A stretch of 64,000 bases of DNA. Origin: Luscinia megarhynchos (taxonomy: Eukaryota > Chordata > Aves > Passeriformes > Turdidae). The notes below the pieces were generated by a model. That model saw only the letters and a list, made by a program, of their open reading frames with translations. It did not search any database and had not been told where the DNA came from. A program made the translations under genes and the position numbers. Where the stretch lies: positions 21,156,502 to 21,220,501 of the forward strand of contig CM067570.1 in NCBI GenBank assembly GCA_034336665.1, in the 5' to 3' direction. Shown in pieces: positions 36,801 through 47,800 of the stretch; the first letter of the stretch is position 1; each line of letters starts with the position of its first letter.

Positions 36801-38225
36801 TAACTTTGCTAACACCTAGCTATTCTAAAAAATTTTAAGTAAAAACTTAAGGACTTATAACTCACTCATGTCCATATGACTGCAGGACAAAACAGGAGTC
36901 ATTACAGTAGAAGTCTCCTATTAGCACTACTGCAAAACCATGCTTTCCTTTTTGACACGTTAATTCCCAACAATATTTCTTTGCCATTTTACAATCATTT
37001 TAGTGAAGTGGAGAAAATTTTCCAGGATCATGGACAAGGCTCAAAACTATGTTCTGCAGCAGTACCCTGACACTGGCAGCATCTTGCATTTCTTTCCCCA
37101 TGTGTTCTGATAGTATTTAGGGTCACTGAAAACATCAAGCTGGCATACCTGTAAAGGAAAATAGGCTCTCTGCTCAGAGCCTGGGGTCTCCAAAGGACTC
37201 TGAACAAAGATGCTTTGACACTGGAATATGCAGCTGTACGTAGATTTGCCCTTCCAAAATGCTGTAGCATAAATATAATTTTGCAGGTTCCTCTGAATTA
37301 TGAGCACACTTGTTTTATTCATTTGGAACAGCAAATGGACACTTCAGGCAAAGGACCCATACCTTGCAACTCAAGCAGAAACAAAGTTCAATGAATTTTC
37401 AGAAGAGATGGTATTTTTTCTCTCCCGTCAATCTGCTCCAATAACAAAAAAAACTGTGCCAGCAGAAGCCACGTCTAGATTTCTGCAAACAGAGGTGTTA
37501 TAGTCAGTTTGTGGGAAAGCTTGTTCACCAACAGTAGTAACTAGACAACATCTCCAACTGTGCAAAACTAATAAATTGACCTCTTTGACTGTGACTCAGA
37601 CTAGTGAAAGCATCTGTTTGGATAAGAAAACCAAAAGCAATTTTTTAAAATCTGAAGTTATCTGCTGTTAGACATATTTAAGATGAGTTACCACTACACG
37701 TATGGCTGCTTTTTTTATTGTAGTTTTATTGTATTTCTTGATAGGTCATCAGTTAAAGATATTTATTACAACAGGCATCCATCCTAACATCTAAATGCCT
37801 TTCTCATTGAAAATCAGAATTTTTGGCTAGTTTCTGAACATGGTATTATTCATATCCTAGAGCCAAGTCCTAACCAGTGAAAACAATATTATAATTGCAT
37901 AAGACTTGATGCAAAGGGATATTTCTTTGGATATAAGTCAGTGTTTTCTATAGGAAATGAAGTCTAACTTATTTTTGAGATTTCCCAAAAAGTACTTAAG
38001 TGTTTAAACCACAGAGCTATTTAAAGGTAGGAATCCATACTACTCCCAAATTGCAAGTGTTGAGTATTTAAAACCTACAACAAATTCAGGAGATGTTTAA
38101 ACATTTTAGGATAATCTGAATATTTATTTTCATATATTTAATTCATTTAGGAAGTACTGAGGCACCTGAAGCTCTTTAATAATGCTTGCTGAAAGTGATG
38201 TGCCAGTAAAATAATAAAGCAGTGT
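33886..38225. other. AT-rich background, no gene seen
   Basis: Only short unrecognisable frames. Matching A9 and T9 runs near 36676-36710 could pair. 35030-35260 and 36030-36300 are mildly GC-richer without identity. No RNA gene or recognisable mobile element was seen. Confidence 0.55.
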
Positions 38226-38904
38226 GACCCATGTGGCAAAAAAAATTAAAAATTGAGTGAATAGGGAGGAGCCTCTTATGGCTCAGTCCATATTCAAGAT
38301 CTGCAATGCTTGAAGGAAACACTTAGGTTGCATCTCACTGTTCAGACTTTACAGAATATCTGTGACTTTCCCTTTGGATGGAAAGTCCGTACCAAGAGCT
38401 GAGTAAGGCTCTTGCTCTCCTGCACTGAGCTGTCTACACAAAGCCCTAATGCATTGCTTCAGGGTTAGTGTTCAACCCAGAAAGGGCACTGCCACAGCAT
38501 CTCTGATGCGAACAGAGAGAAAAATTCCCTCTCCTCTTTTTCTCATGTGAGAGCAGGGTCTTTACAGCTCTCCTCTCTCTCACCAGCTGATGCCTAAGAA
38601 CTTGTCAGGGAGCGTGAACTCCAACGAGAATAGAAAATATTGGAAAAATATTTTGTTAGTGCTTTGGGTTCTTACCTGGACATGGTCATAAAAGAAGAGA
38701 TTTCCAGATTTCTTTACCCTTGCTATGGAGATATTTCACTCACAGTTTTCCTGTTCACCCCAAGAAGGTGAAAAAGGAACACCTTTCCAAAGCCAGGCTT
38801 GTTTCCTCATAATTCCTGGTCAGTTGAAAAGAAAATTAATTCAAGACTGAGGGGTTTTAGAACAGCACATAGGAAAAGAACAGAATAGGAAAGATAAAAA
38901 AGTG
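38226..38904. other. Mixed-composition DNA next to LTR-like piece
   Basis: Moderate GC with some CpGs (AGTCCGTACC near 38385, GATGCGAACAG near 38507, GAGCGTGAACTCCAACGAG near 38610). It could be the upstream part of the same retroelement as the 38.9-39.06 kb piece, but I cannot align it to anything from memory. Confidence 0.25.
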
Positions 38905-39058
38905 AACTCAGATGGGCTCAGCCCTGGCCAGAGGTGAGTCCATCTTGGAGCCAGCTGGCATTGGCTTCACTGGATACAGGGAAAGGGTCTAGCACCTTCT
39001 CAGGAGCCATCCCAAAACCCCACCCCCCTACCTAAACCTTGCCACACAAACCCAGTAG
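38905..39058 (+). mobile_element. Probable passerine endogenous-retrovirus LTR fragment
   Basis: The segment reads GGTGAGTCCATCTTGGAGCC, then AGCTGGCATTGGCTTC, and later AAACCTTGCCACACAAACCC. From memory, this order closely resembles an LTR family abundant in songbird genomes. Internal spacing is also consistent, with GCACCTTCTCAGGAGCCATCC between the two anchors. No retroviral coding sequence is present nearby, so it would be a solo or truncated LTR. Its exact ends and any target-site duplication were not found. Identification is by recall, not by search. Confidence 0.5.
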
Positions 39059-39588
39059 AACTTCCTATATGCAATTTACCTAATCCACATGTGCACATTC
39101 ACAAAAGAGACACACACTTGCAGATTTTGAGGCTGAAATAATTTCATTACTAGAACTTGGTGGTTAGAAGAAAGAGGTTGCTCGTTAGTAGCACTAACCA
39201 ATATCCTCTCTGTCAAGGTAGAATTAAGCCATCATGTTTCTTTAAGTGTTAAAAAAACCTTCCTTTATAAATTTCATAAAAAGAACTGGAATATGGAATA
39301 GAGATGTAATGATCATCTGCTTTGCTTTTCTGATAGGAGTTTGACTCAAATCCCAAACCTCTGAAGGTATAAGACAAGTAGAGACTTGCTCAAATTAATT
39401 TGCTAAAAGAACAGGTAATCATGAAAATTATCCCCACATTTGATGACAGGGAAGCCTGTGGTCATGCACACCCAGTCACCCACGCATCCTGTCACAGAAA
39501 ACAAAGGATGCATATCAGAACTGAATTGCTAGGAAACCACTGCATAAGAGCTATTCATATACTCACAGGTAAACTAATTAGTAAATAA

Positions 39589-39613
39589 GCAGCAGCTTTT
39601 ATGAAGCTGCTGC
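39589..39613. repeat. Short perfect inverted repeat
   Basis: GCAGCAGCTT and AAGCTGCTGC form a perfect 10-bp stem around a 5-base loop. The stem is far too short for a microRNA precursor and no extension pairs beyond it. Confidence 0.6.
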
Positions 39614-40751
39614 ATCCTCAGCAAACTTGCAAAGCCACCAGAGGCAGCAGGTCAAAAACATAATTTTTTTCATTGTCATTCTGCAGGTATGTAGCAATTA
39701 TTCAATGTAATTCTCTAAATACAGGGTCAAGCTTTTTCCACAAAAGGCAATGTCAAAACTCCAATTGACTGCAATGGGAACAGAAATGGGCATAAAGCAG
39801 GCAGGCAGATTTTTCTCCATCTCCAGTAAGAGACACAATTAATACATTCTTTGTAATCTTTCTCCAAAGCTGTCAGTATTCCATGAGATTTGTTCTCTAA
39901 AATGTTTGTCTAATCTTTGGGGATTTATCACTTAGAGATTGCTAAATATACAGTAGAATTTTTGACTTACTACTTTGTGAGGGTGTCTCCAATTTCTTCC
40001 TGCTTTTTGGCTGTGTTTTTACTGTTGGAGGTGTGTTTTTGGATTGTCTTTCTTTTTCTTCCTCCTCCTCTCATCATCCAGAAGGTTGCTAGAATCTACC
40101 CCAGTCAAGCTGCTCAGAGCCATGTTGCTTTGTGGAATAGTCACCAGTGAACAAAAAAGTTTTACAAGATTACATGGACCTGAATTTTATCTCTGTCCAT
40201 GGAGTTCCAGATCTCACAGAGACAAGGATAAGCCATTAGGTGTGATCTTAGTTTAAGCAAAACTACACATGATTGTCTCCTTTTCTTTTTTGGTCATAAC
40301 TTCTGCCTTTCATAAACATTTGTAAACTATGTTTTCAAGCTTTTGCATTTTACCTTACACAGTTTTGAGTTATGTGTGTTAAGAAAACTGAAGAACAGCA
40401 ATGTTGATCCAAAGGTCTGGAAAAACCTGCTCTCCTGCACTGCCTGTGTCCTCTGCATCACCACAGCATCCTTGCTAGGTCTAGCAAGCTGCAGAGCAAG
40501 TCTGAACTACACATTTCAGGTGGAAAGGAGGCATACCACAAAGCACAAGAGGGAAAACTTTCTTCCAAGACTCTAAACAATCTCCAGCTAGCAATAAAGG
40601 TACCAGCATGTGCCTTCAAACCCGAGAGGGGAAAGTATCTATGACATTTGCACACAAACCCACATTAATCTTTTCTTACAATATGTTTGTCAGGTCACTG
40701 CATTTTGCAGTGAGGCTGTAGACACTTAGATTCTCACTATTTTACAGCAAT

Positions 40752-40802
40752 ACATTCTATACAGAATCTATATAGAATGTTTATAGAATAAACATTCTGT
40801 AT
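40752..40802. repeat. Nested, mutually exclusive inverted repeats
   Basis: Three perfect inverted pairs interlock in 51 bases: ACATTCTATA (40752-40761) with TATAGAATGT (40771-40780); AGAATGTTTA (40774-40783) with TAAACATTCT (40789-40798); and ATACAGAAT (40759-40767) with ATTCTGTAT (40794-40802). The pairs share arms, so alternative hairpins would compete. It probably arose by local duplication and inversion of a TAGAATGT-like unit. Confidence 0.75.
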
Positions 40803-41696
40803 GTTTGCTTTGGCTGAGGGCCTTTGACCATTTCCACTGAACAACCCTTACCCACCATGACAGCCACCATAAGTGACAATGACTGTTTTATGTCTCTTCT
40901 CAAAAATTATTTTTTCCCATGAAATGAAATTTAAAAAATTCTTTCCATCCAAAATCTGTTTTTCTACAAAATGAAGTCTTTCTGTAGGGTATTGCTGTTC
41001 TAAGGAAGGTGCATTTATTTTGCTGTTGTCACCAACAGCAAGAAAACGTTATGAAAATACCCTTATTTTCAGGAAAAGAATACTCTCTGAATATCATGGC
41101 ATCTACTAAGAGTTATGTTGTACCAACAGCTGATAGCCAACCAACTATGAAGAGAAAGAAACATTGATGGAAGCAGTCTGTCAAAACTGGAATGGGAAAG
41201 TCCCTAACAGCAAGAACCTGCTGATCAGTAACCCCTGTGCATTGGATTTACTTTTGAAATAAAACCTTCAGGAGATGCAAAAATTTTTCTAAAACAGTAT
41301 CTTCATATGTTTAGATAATACTCCTTTGTAGCTCTTCATACAGTTTCTTAACCACAGAATTCAATTTTTATTTTTTTTTTAATTAAAAGAAGAGCATGAA
41401 CTCTAATTTAGCCTGTGCTGAAACTACTAAGATTGCACTGGTTTCTGTTCAGATCAGTGAAGTTACCCCAGATCCACTTAAGATTCCCTTCAGACTGAAA
41501 TGCAGTTTTCAGGGATAGCCAGCTGAACATTTTATGTTATCCACTGCATTTAACAAATTTTTGGTAAAGCTTGCTGGCATATCTCATTTCCAGGTCTAGT
41601 ATCAAAAAGAATAAAAACCAGATATTGTGTAAAGTAGTTTTTCTTTCTCCAAATATAGAGAGATTTTAAAATTACATCTGTGGCAAATTTAATATT

Positions 41697-41713
41697 AAAA
41701 AAAAAAAAAAAAA
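41697..41713. repeat. 17-base poly-A tract
   Basis: Uninterrupted A17. No retroposed sequence or target-site duplication is recognisable upstream. Confidence 0.9.
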
Positions 41714-43404
41714 GCTATGATGGCTAGAGCATATTTAGGTAAAAATTAAAGGCACAAGATCAACCTAAGAGCATGCTTGGTATGGTTGTCCCTCCCAGTG
41801 ACCAGCAATTGAGCTGGAGTTTCATGAGCTGGAGGATGAACCTAGGCCATTGTTCTTAATAACTGCTGGTGACCTCTCCCACAACCTTCTCTAATCCATT
41901 TTCAGCCTCCATAAAAACTATGAATTCCAGCTGAGGGATCCCTTCATGTTGTCCTGTTTCCTTTCACTTTTACCCAAGGCATCTTCAGATCATCACTGGC
42001 TCAGATGTGTTAAAAATACCAGGATACTGCCTAAGACAGTATTGCAATGATTACCATACCAATAAAAGCAGTTGAGCATTATGTTACTGAAGGACAATGT
42101 TGTGCAATTTATTTGTACCTATTTTATTTTCTTTGTGTCTTCTATATAAAAACACATTCATGCCACAACAGGGATGTAAAATGTATATATATTTTTCACA
42201 ATTTTAAATCATCCTGCTGTATTTCTTGCCAATCCAAGTTTTTAGTACATTTCAAAAATGCAAACATTTTTTGGCTGTTTGCATGGAAGTACTTTCTTTA
42301 ATTGGACTTGCCTAATTCTTACTTGATTCCTTATTTAATCATGTGAACAGCAAGTTTCATGACCACTTCTACCATAAAATTCTTCCCTTATTCTCTCCCA
42401 AAGGAGATGCAAGAGAGAAAATCAGGATCAAGGGTAACTCAGGGTTAAACACAACTAGGGCCACAAAATATTGTTACATTATTCACTTACTATGTAAAAA
42501 TTCATATGTAAATATCATAGAAAAGGTGTCACAAAGAGTTATATCTGATACTTCAGACTGAAGAATTCAAGCAAGTTTTATTCACCATTTCAAAACCCCT
42601 TCTCAGCCATCATCAAAAATCATGAGTCCTAATGCCACATTCGTTCTCATTTTCTAGAAAGAACCATAAGAGAGAAGTAAAGCATGCCCTCAGATGTGCA
42701 AGTATTTCTACATCAAAAAAAGTGCATTACTGGTGTGTTTGTCATGGGCTCAGAGATGAGGATACACCCCAAATCTCTACAGTCCTCAAACATGCTTCCC
42801 CAAATTCAGGGTGAAAACTTCCTTTTAGTTGAAGCTCATGGAGATTTAGTGCAGCAGTGAAGCCTCCCCCACCCCCAGCCTTAGCTCAAGCCCTTCCATT
42901 CAGACTGGCACTGCTTATTCTACAGAGTGGTTCAAGATCAGCTCCTGGCTCAGGATCTGGTCCTTAACAAATGCCCAAAGTTTCTAATCCTGGTGCAATG
43001 CTTTGGAAATAACTTGCTTACAAGGGTTTGTCAAAATTAATTTTTAAGAAACATATGGTAAAAATCTAAGGTTGCAGCACGCAAACGTGTATCAACATCG
43101 GTAAAAAAATCAAAGCATGAAAGCACAAAAATGCAAACAACCTGCCCCCAGAAAATGAGTCCCATTCTCAAAGTTTGCATTCCTGTGACAAATGCACAAA
43201 CAAAACATCACTTGCTAACCATGGTGTTTGAAGAATGTGCCTCTTGCTGCTCTTTTACAGCATTTCCAGCCCAGCCTTTTTGTCTGTGGAAACAGGCTAA
43301 TATGTAAATGTTTCCACAGTGTCTTCAAAATAAAAAGGAGGTCCTGGGAATTGAAATGCTATTTATATTTATCATAACTTGATAAGATAGAGTGTGTTTA
43401 TTTA

Positions 43405-43860
43405 AATACCCTACCATTATTTCTTCTTAACAACAGGCAGCTCTGAAGTGCAGTTATAAGTCTGTTTACACCACACAGATATCAAATTGACTTGCTAATG
43501 GTAACTTTTATTCGGTATCCATGGGTTACTGTGTCATGTGATTTGACATCAAGTACAGACAGTGCTGATTAGTAGCATCCAGTTCTGTCCATCTCTGTGC
43601 ATCACTGAACCATCTGGTCATTTATTCACTAATAAGCCCCTAATGGCCCAAATATTCACCGGCCTGTCATTGTGACATGGCATAAAATGCCTACATCTTT
43701 CAACTTGCTTTGACATGTTGCTTGTTTCACATCAAAACCCGTCATTTACAGGAAAAGAGCTCAGAGGGGTAAAAACTTGACCTAATCTGCAGTGTTAACA
43801 CAAAGACAGAGGCTTTGTTATCTGGTAGCCTGACTGAAAGCATGTAAATGGGCATGAATT
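43405..43860. promoter_or_regulatory. Candidate conserved non-coding element
   Basis: Non-repetitive sequence with retained CpGs (TTCGGTATCC near 43512, TCACCGGCC near 43658, AACCCGTC near 43738) and many TALE/homeodomain words: TGATTTGACATC at 43539-43550, TGTGACATGG near 43672, TTTGACATG near 43710, CACTAATAAGCCCCTAATGG near 43626. There is no meaningful open frame. TGATTTGACA is shared with the 27.35-kb element. The enhancer role is inferred. Confidence 0.4.
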
Positions 43861-44250
43861 CATTTTGTACATTTTTCCATGCTCATTTTACAACATTCTT
43901 TAAGTTTGGTATCGTTCCTAATATTGGTTTTTATGTGGGTTTTGCTGTGAAATGTTTTTTCTTTATCTGTTAATATCCTTAGGAGTGCATTAAAAGGAGC
44001 TGGATTCCCAGAGATGTTTGTCAGTTTTCTATATGGAAAATATGTATCAATGGGAATATTACAGGCAGCCACAGAAGTTTTCTAAATGCTTCTATTAAAA
44101 ATTAGTATGATTAACAATTTTACTTTGCATTTTTTTATCTTTGTCTAGATAGCAATATCTAGTGTATTACTTTCTGCCCTAAAGGATATGAGATGCAATA
44201 ATTATTTCTAGTTTAGTGTTAGATTTTGCAGAATCTATGTAGATGAGAAG
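43861..44250. other. AT-rich background
   Basis: AT-rich, with a 70-codon minus frame (43860-44072) that is Lys/Thr-rich and unrecognised. Nothing else seen. Confidence 0.45.
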
Positions 44251-44254
44251 AATC

Positions 44255-44560
44255 TTGCAGTATATAATCACATAGCATGTTATTAACATAACAGTCATGA
44301 ATACTTAGTAACTGAAAAAATCTCCCTTTTCAGTCCCATCACGCAAAATTGCTGGAGAAGGAGGTCACAATCAATGCTTTATTTTTTTCTTAAGCTTACT
44401 GGATATAGCCACAGTTAAAATAGTTTTAAAAAAGCAAACACCCATTAAACTAATTGCTGTTGAAATCTTGGTTAATACATCATTAAAATGTGATTAAAGC
44501 ATGATGTAATTGATTGTAACTAGAACACTTAGGGTGGTTTTATTGCTCTGCAGTCATTGG
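44255..44560. promoter_or_regulatory. Candidate conserved non-coding element
   Basis: AT-rich complex sequence with CCCATCACGCAAAATTGC near 44336 (retained CpG, C/EBP- or POU-like half), CACAATCAATGC, TAAACTAATTGC, and CATTAAAATGTGATTAAAGC followed by TGTAATTGATTG (repeated TAAT/GATTA words). No coding frame. The call is by texture. Confidence 0.3.
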
Positions 44561-46425
44561 TGTGATGGGACACATAATTCACCCAGTATGTTAGCTTCAC
44601 TTGGTGTGTGCCTCTATTGGCATACTGGCTCCTTGAAGCAAGCACACTCTGCTCCACAAAAACTTCCATTGTGTTGCCTTCTGGCTGTTACACTGGTTGT
44701 GAAGTGATAAGTAAAGCAAAAATAAAAATATTTTAACATGACAGAAAATTGCCTTTTTTTTAAAATAACAGTAGTGTTTTAAACAGTCTATTATTTTCTC
44801 TTTTTTTGTGGGCTGACATTGTGCATGTTGCCAGTGGTAGTTCCTGTTAACGACGTGAACATCATCCAGGATAAGTCCTCTGACTGTGTCTGCTAGTAAA
44901 TTTTACCAGAGAATTCAGGTTAGCTAATGAATCAATTTGAATGTTGGCATCTTCATGCTGAGATTCAATCAAGTTTAAATTTCATTTATTATTACTTAGT
45001 TTACAATACTTACAAGTCAAAACCTTAAGCCGGTCTTAAGACACATACACAGAATTTAGTCTATGCATTCAAATGTTTCTATTTTTTGATTATTCACTTC
45101 ACCAATCCTTGCTGCACAATGTTATCCTCAAGGGCATCAATAAACACATTCACTCCTGTCTTATAAGCTTGAGAATATTTTTGCACTTACTCCGAGCCCT
45201 CAAACCTTAAGAGGGCTGAAAACCAATAGTGTTTTGTGGAAAATATTGAGGTTTTGAAACTATTCTCTATTCAAAATTTAAAAAAAAACCCTAACAAAAA
45301 CCAAGTCAATCAAGTTATGAACTGATATTTGACTCCATAAATGGGCATCTTTTTAATAAAGTTGTTAATTTCTCTTACTCTAACAAAAAAAATAATCCCA
45401 TTTGATACATGCAAAATCTTTTTGGCAACATTTAATCAAAGTGAAAAATTTCTATTAGCGAAAAAAAATGTGTTTTGATGACCTGTCATTAGAAAAATTA
45501 GTTTTATCAACAACACAAACGTTGATCAATTCAGGATAGATTCCTGTTTGTGCAAACTGGACTCAATAGCAAAATACGAAACATAGGTTCTCAGATCCTT
45601 CTAGGATTTGGGTTCCAAACTTTTTAACATACTGAGCATTCTCAAATTCGTACTTACAATGTTAAATAATGTTCAATATATCTATTGAGTACAAGTGGTA
45701 TCTGGAGAGTCATTCTTCTGCATCTTAGTTTTTTCAAATTTTGAAAATAAAATAAATTTGGGTTAGCTGAAAATTTACATTTTAACTATTTCAGTCTTTC
45801 TGACACTTCCAAAAAACTTTTACAATTTGAATTTTTTTTAGACACTGAATCTTTGAAAATATTTTTAAAATTTCTATTTTTTAAATTTAGTTGAAATAAA
45901 ATGATAAATTAAATTGAAATAAAAGGGATTACTTGAAATAAATCAGAAAGAATAAAAGATATTTTTTAGTTTGGTACATTATTGAAGAGAACCTGTTATT
46001 GAAAAAAAAAATACAATGTTGAGTAAGAGAAGGAATTTTAACTACTGCCATGACCCTGATGTCTCTCAGGGAAGATGTTCTATTTGTCTAATGGGCAGTG
46101 TCTCAGAAATATTTCAGTTCTGCTCAGTGCCTAACAAGCCTGGGCTTACCACCAGCTTTCATGGAATAGTGCTGGTGGAAGGGGAAATGGAAAAAAGTGT
46201 TTACTGCTGTGATTTAGGGAAAAACTTCCTCAAATGAGTTACACTGCTCTGTCTGGAATAATGTTTTTTTCAGGAAGATACAGCACCAAATATCTTAAAT
46301 GCATCTTAAACACTGTGTTTTATCTTACTACAAGATTTGAAAAAAACTTCAATGATGTTGTTAGTAGCAGGACTGCACATACAAATGGCACATTTTTAAA
46401 CTAAAAAGACATGATTCATTTGAAC
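44561..46425. other. Very AT-rich background
   Basis: Long A and T tracts, with 45240-46010 especially AT-rich and partly degenerate TTTGAAAAT/AAATTT repeats. A frame at 46016-46237 (73 codons) is unrecognised. A CpG appears at TTAACGACGTGAAC near 44847. No gene. Confidence 0.55.
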
Positions 46426-46429
46426 AAGT

Positions 46430-46625
46430 GTAAATGTGTCATGTGATAATATCTGCAATCATCAGCTGGTTTATTTTGAATACAGAACGCCTACAAAAAC
46501 TTGATCCTGTTTTTAACTGCATAAATGCAATATGATGACATGCTGTTAATAGCAGAAAGACAACTGTGCACATATTGATAATGTATAGGTGTTTCAATTA
46601 TCAGGCCATGACTTCAGCTAGATCC
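46430..46625. promoter_or_regulatory. Candidate conserved non-coding element (short)
   Basis: Complex AT-rich sequence: TGATAATATCTGC, AATCATCAGCTGG (an E-box next to a homeodomain core), GAACGCCTAC with a retained CpG, TTGATAATG and TTCAATTATCAGGCC. AATCATCAGCTGG echoes the palindrome at 27.0 kb (TAATCAGCTG). No open frame. Confidence 0.3.
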
Positions 46626-46915
46626 CTTTGAATCAGAATTAGCAAAAGATTTTTGCTATGTTTTTAGAAACACCACCTATTTTTTAAAAAACAAAACAAA
46701 ACTGAAGACTTAAAGCAATTGCTTGGCCACTGCTAAAACTCAAAAGCTGTACTTTTTCAGAAAAAGGTGTTTTTAATGGCTGGTATACTACACTTACCAG
46801 ACACAAGTGGGTGCATCCTCAAGGTGGCCATTTAAGAAGCCAATTAATAAGTATTTAAAAGAAATCTTACTATGACCATCTGAAATACAAGATTGCATAT
46901 ACATCACACTATTTA

Positions 46916-46944
46916 ATCAAAGATCAAAAGATCAAAGATCAAAA
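46916..46944 (+). promoter_or_regulatory. Tandem TCF/LEF-like ATCAAAG array
   Basis: Four abutting units read ATCAAAG, ATCAAAA, G-ATCAAAG, ATCAAAA. ATCAAAG is the core of the TCF/LEF (Wnt effector) consensus. The array may be a cluster of binding sites or a simple 7-8-bp tandem repeat; the sequence alone does not decide. Confidence 0.4.
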
Positions 46945-47305
46945 TAGTAAAAATTGGAGTAGATACTATTAATAAATTTAAATCAGGTGGAAAAAAATGA
47001 CATTTGAACAGATGAGAAAGGAGAAAAAATCGCTGCAAGCCCAATCAGGGGCACGGCTGTCCTGGATACATTGCTGCTATTGACAGGGTAACTTTGGCCA
47101 TCTTCCCCAGAGCTCTTTTGCAGAGTGTTCAATTCCTTGCTCTTCAGAATAAATAACAGTTCTTAACACTGATAGCATGACAAACTGCCTCTCTACAGCA
47201 AGCAGCAACGCTTCATTTTTAATATATTTTTAATTCAACGTAATAACAAGGAAATAGTTCCTGGCCACTGATGGAAAAATCTGCCACCAGGCTTATACAC
47301 ACTGA

Positions 47306-47328
47306 AACAGCAGCATATTGCTGCTGTT
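47306..47328. repeat. Short perfect hairpin
   Basis: AACAGCAGCA and TGCTGCTGTT pair perfectly around a 3-base TAT loop. The stem is 10 bp, too short for a microRNA precursor. It lies just upstream of a CNE-like block. Confidence 0.6.
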
Positions 47329-47469
47329 CACTTAGATGGAAATTAATTCTGTAACAGCATGTTTTAATACTGAAAGCCAAAAATGTAAAATCTATTAAAC
47401 CAGCCTCTGAGTATTTTTCTTGAAAATGTCCATTTCATACACACAAGTGTTTGTGAAAGTGGTACTTGT

Positions 47470-47800
47470 ACAACCAACTAAACCAGCAAGCATTAATAGT
47501 GCATGCTTTTAGATTAGATAAGATCATAATGGTATTTTTTAACGTTCCACTTAATTACTTCCCAATCCTGCAAAGACATTTATGCATTTGCTTAACATTT
47601 CATAGATGAATATTTCCGTTGATTTAATATGTATCCAAGTCTTTGAAATATTAGGGCCTGAGCACAAGGCTAATTATATGCAAAGAGCATTTGTAACTCT
47701 TTTTATGACATCAAATGTCCCATATTTGAACCTAAACATGCCTACTGCTCTGGTTAATTGATGACTTTCTATTAAACATTACTTGGAAAGCAAGTGGTAA
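47470..47800. promoter_or_regulatory. Candidate conserved non-coding element
   Basis: A dense series of developmental-factor words: AAGCATTAATAGTGCATGC, TAACGTTCCACTTAATTAC, TTATGCATTTGC (POU-like), ATTTCCGTTGATTTAAT, GGCTAATTATATGCAAAG (TAATTA next to a POU octamer-like ATGCAAAG), ATGACATCAAATGTCCC and GGTTAATTGATG. Two CpGs (AACG, TCCG) survive in AT-rich sequence. No open frame. This is among the more convincing enhancer-like blocks. Confidence 0.4.

Larger units (their letters stand above)
39059..43400. other. AT-rich background, no gene seen
   Basis: Short frames only. A 10-bp-stem hairpin at 39589-39613 (GCAGCAGCTT, loop TTATG, AAGCTGCTGC), nested inverted repeats at 40752-40802 and a poly-A run at 41697-41713 are the only structures. 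41740-42010 is slightly more complex sequence without identity. No gene or RNA assigned. Confidence 0.55.

Noticed and set aside
39589..39613. GCAGCAGCTT hairpin considered as structural RNA or terminator
   Set aside because: A stem of 10 bp without extension; rho-independent terminators do not apply in a vertebrate genome.
41697..41713. Poly-A as a retroposon tail
   Set aside because: Upstream sequence shows no recognisable element and no flanking direct repeat.
47306..47328. Hairpin considered as a microRNA precursor
   Set aside because: Only a 10-bp stem with a 3-base loop and no extended pairing. A microRNA precursor needs a stem of roughly 22 bp or more.
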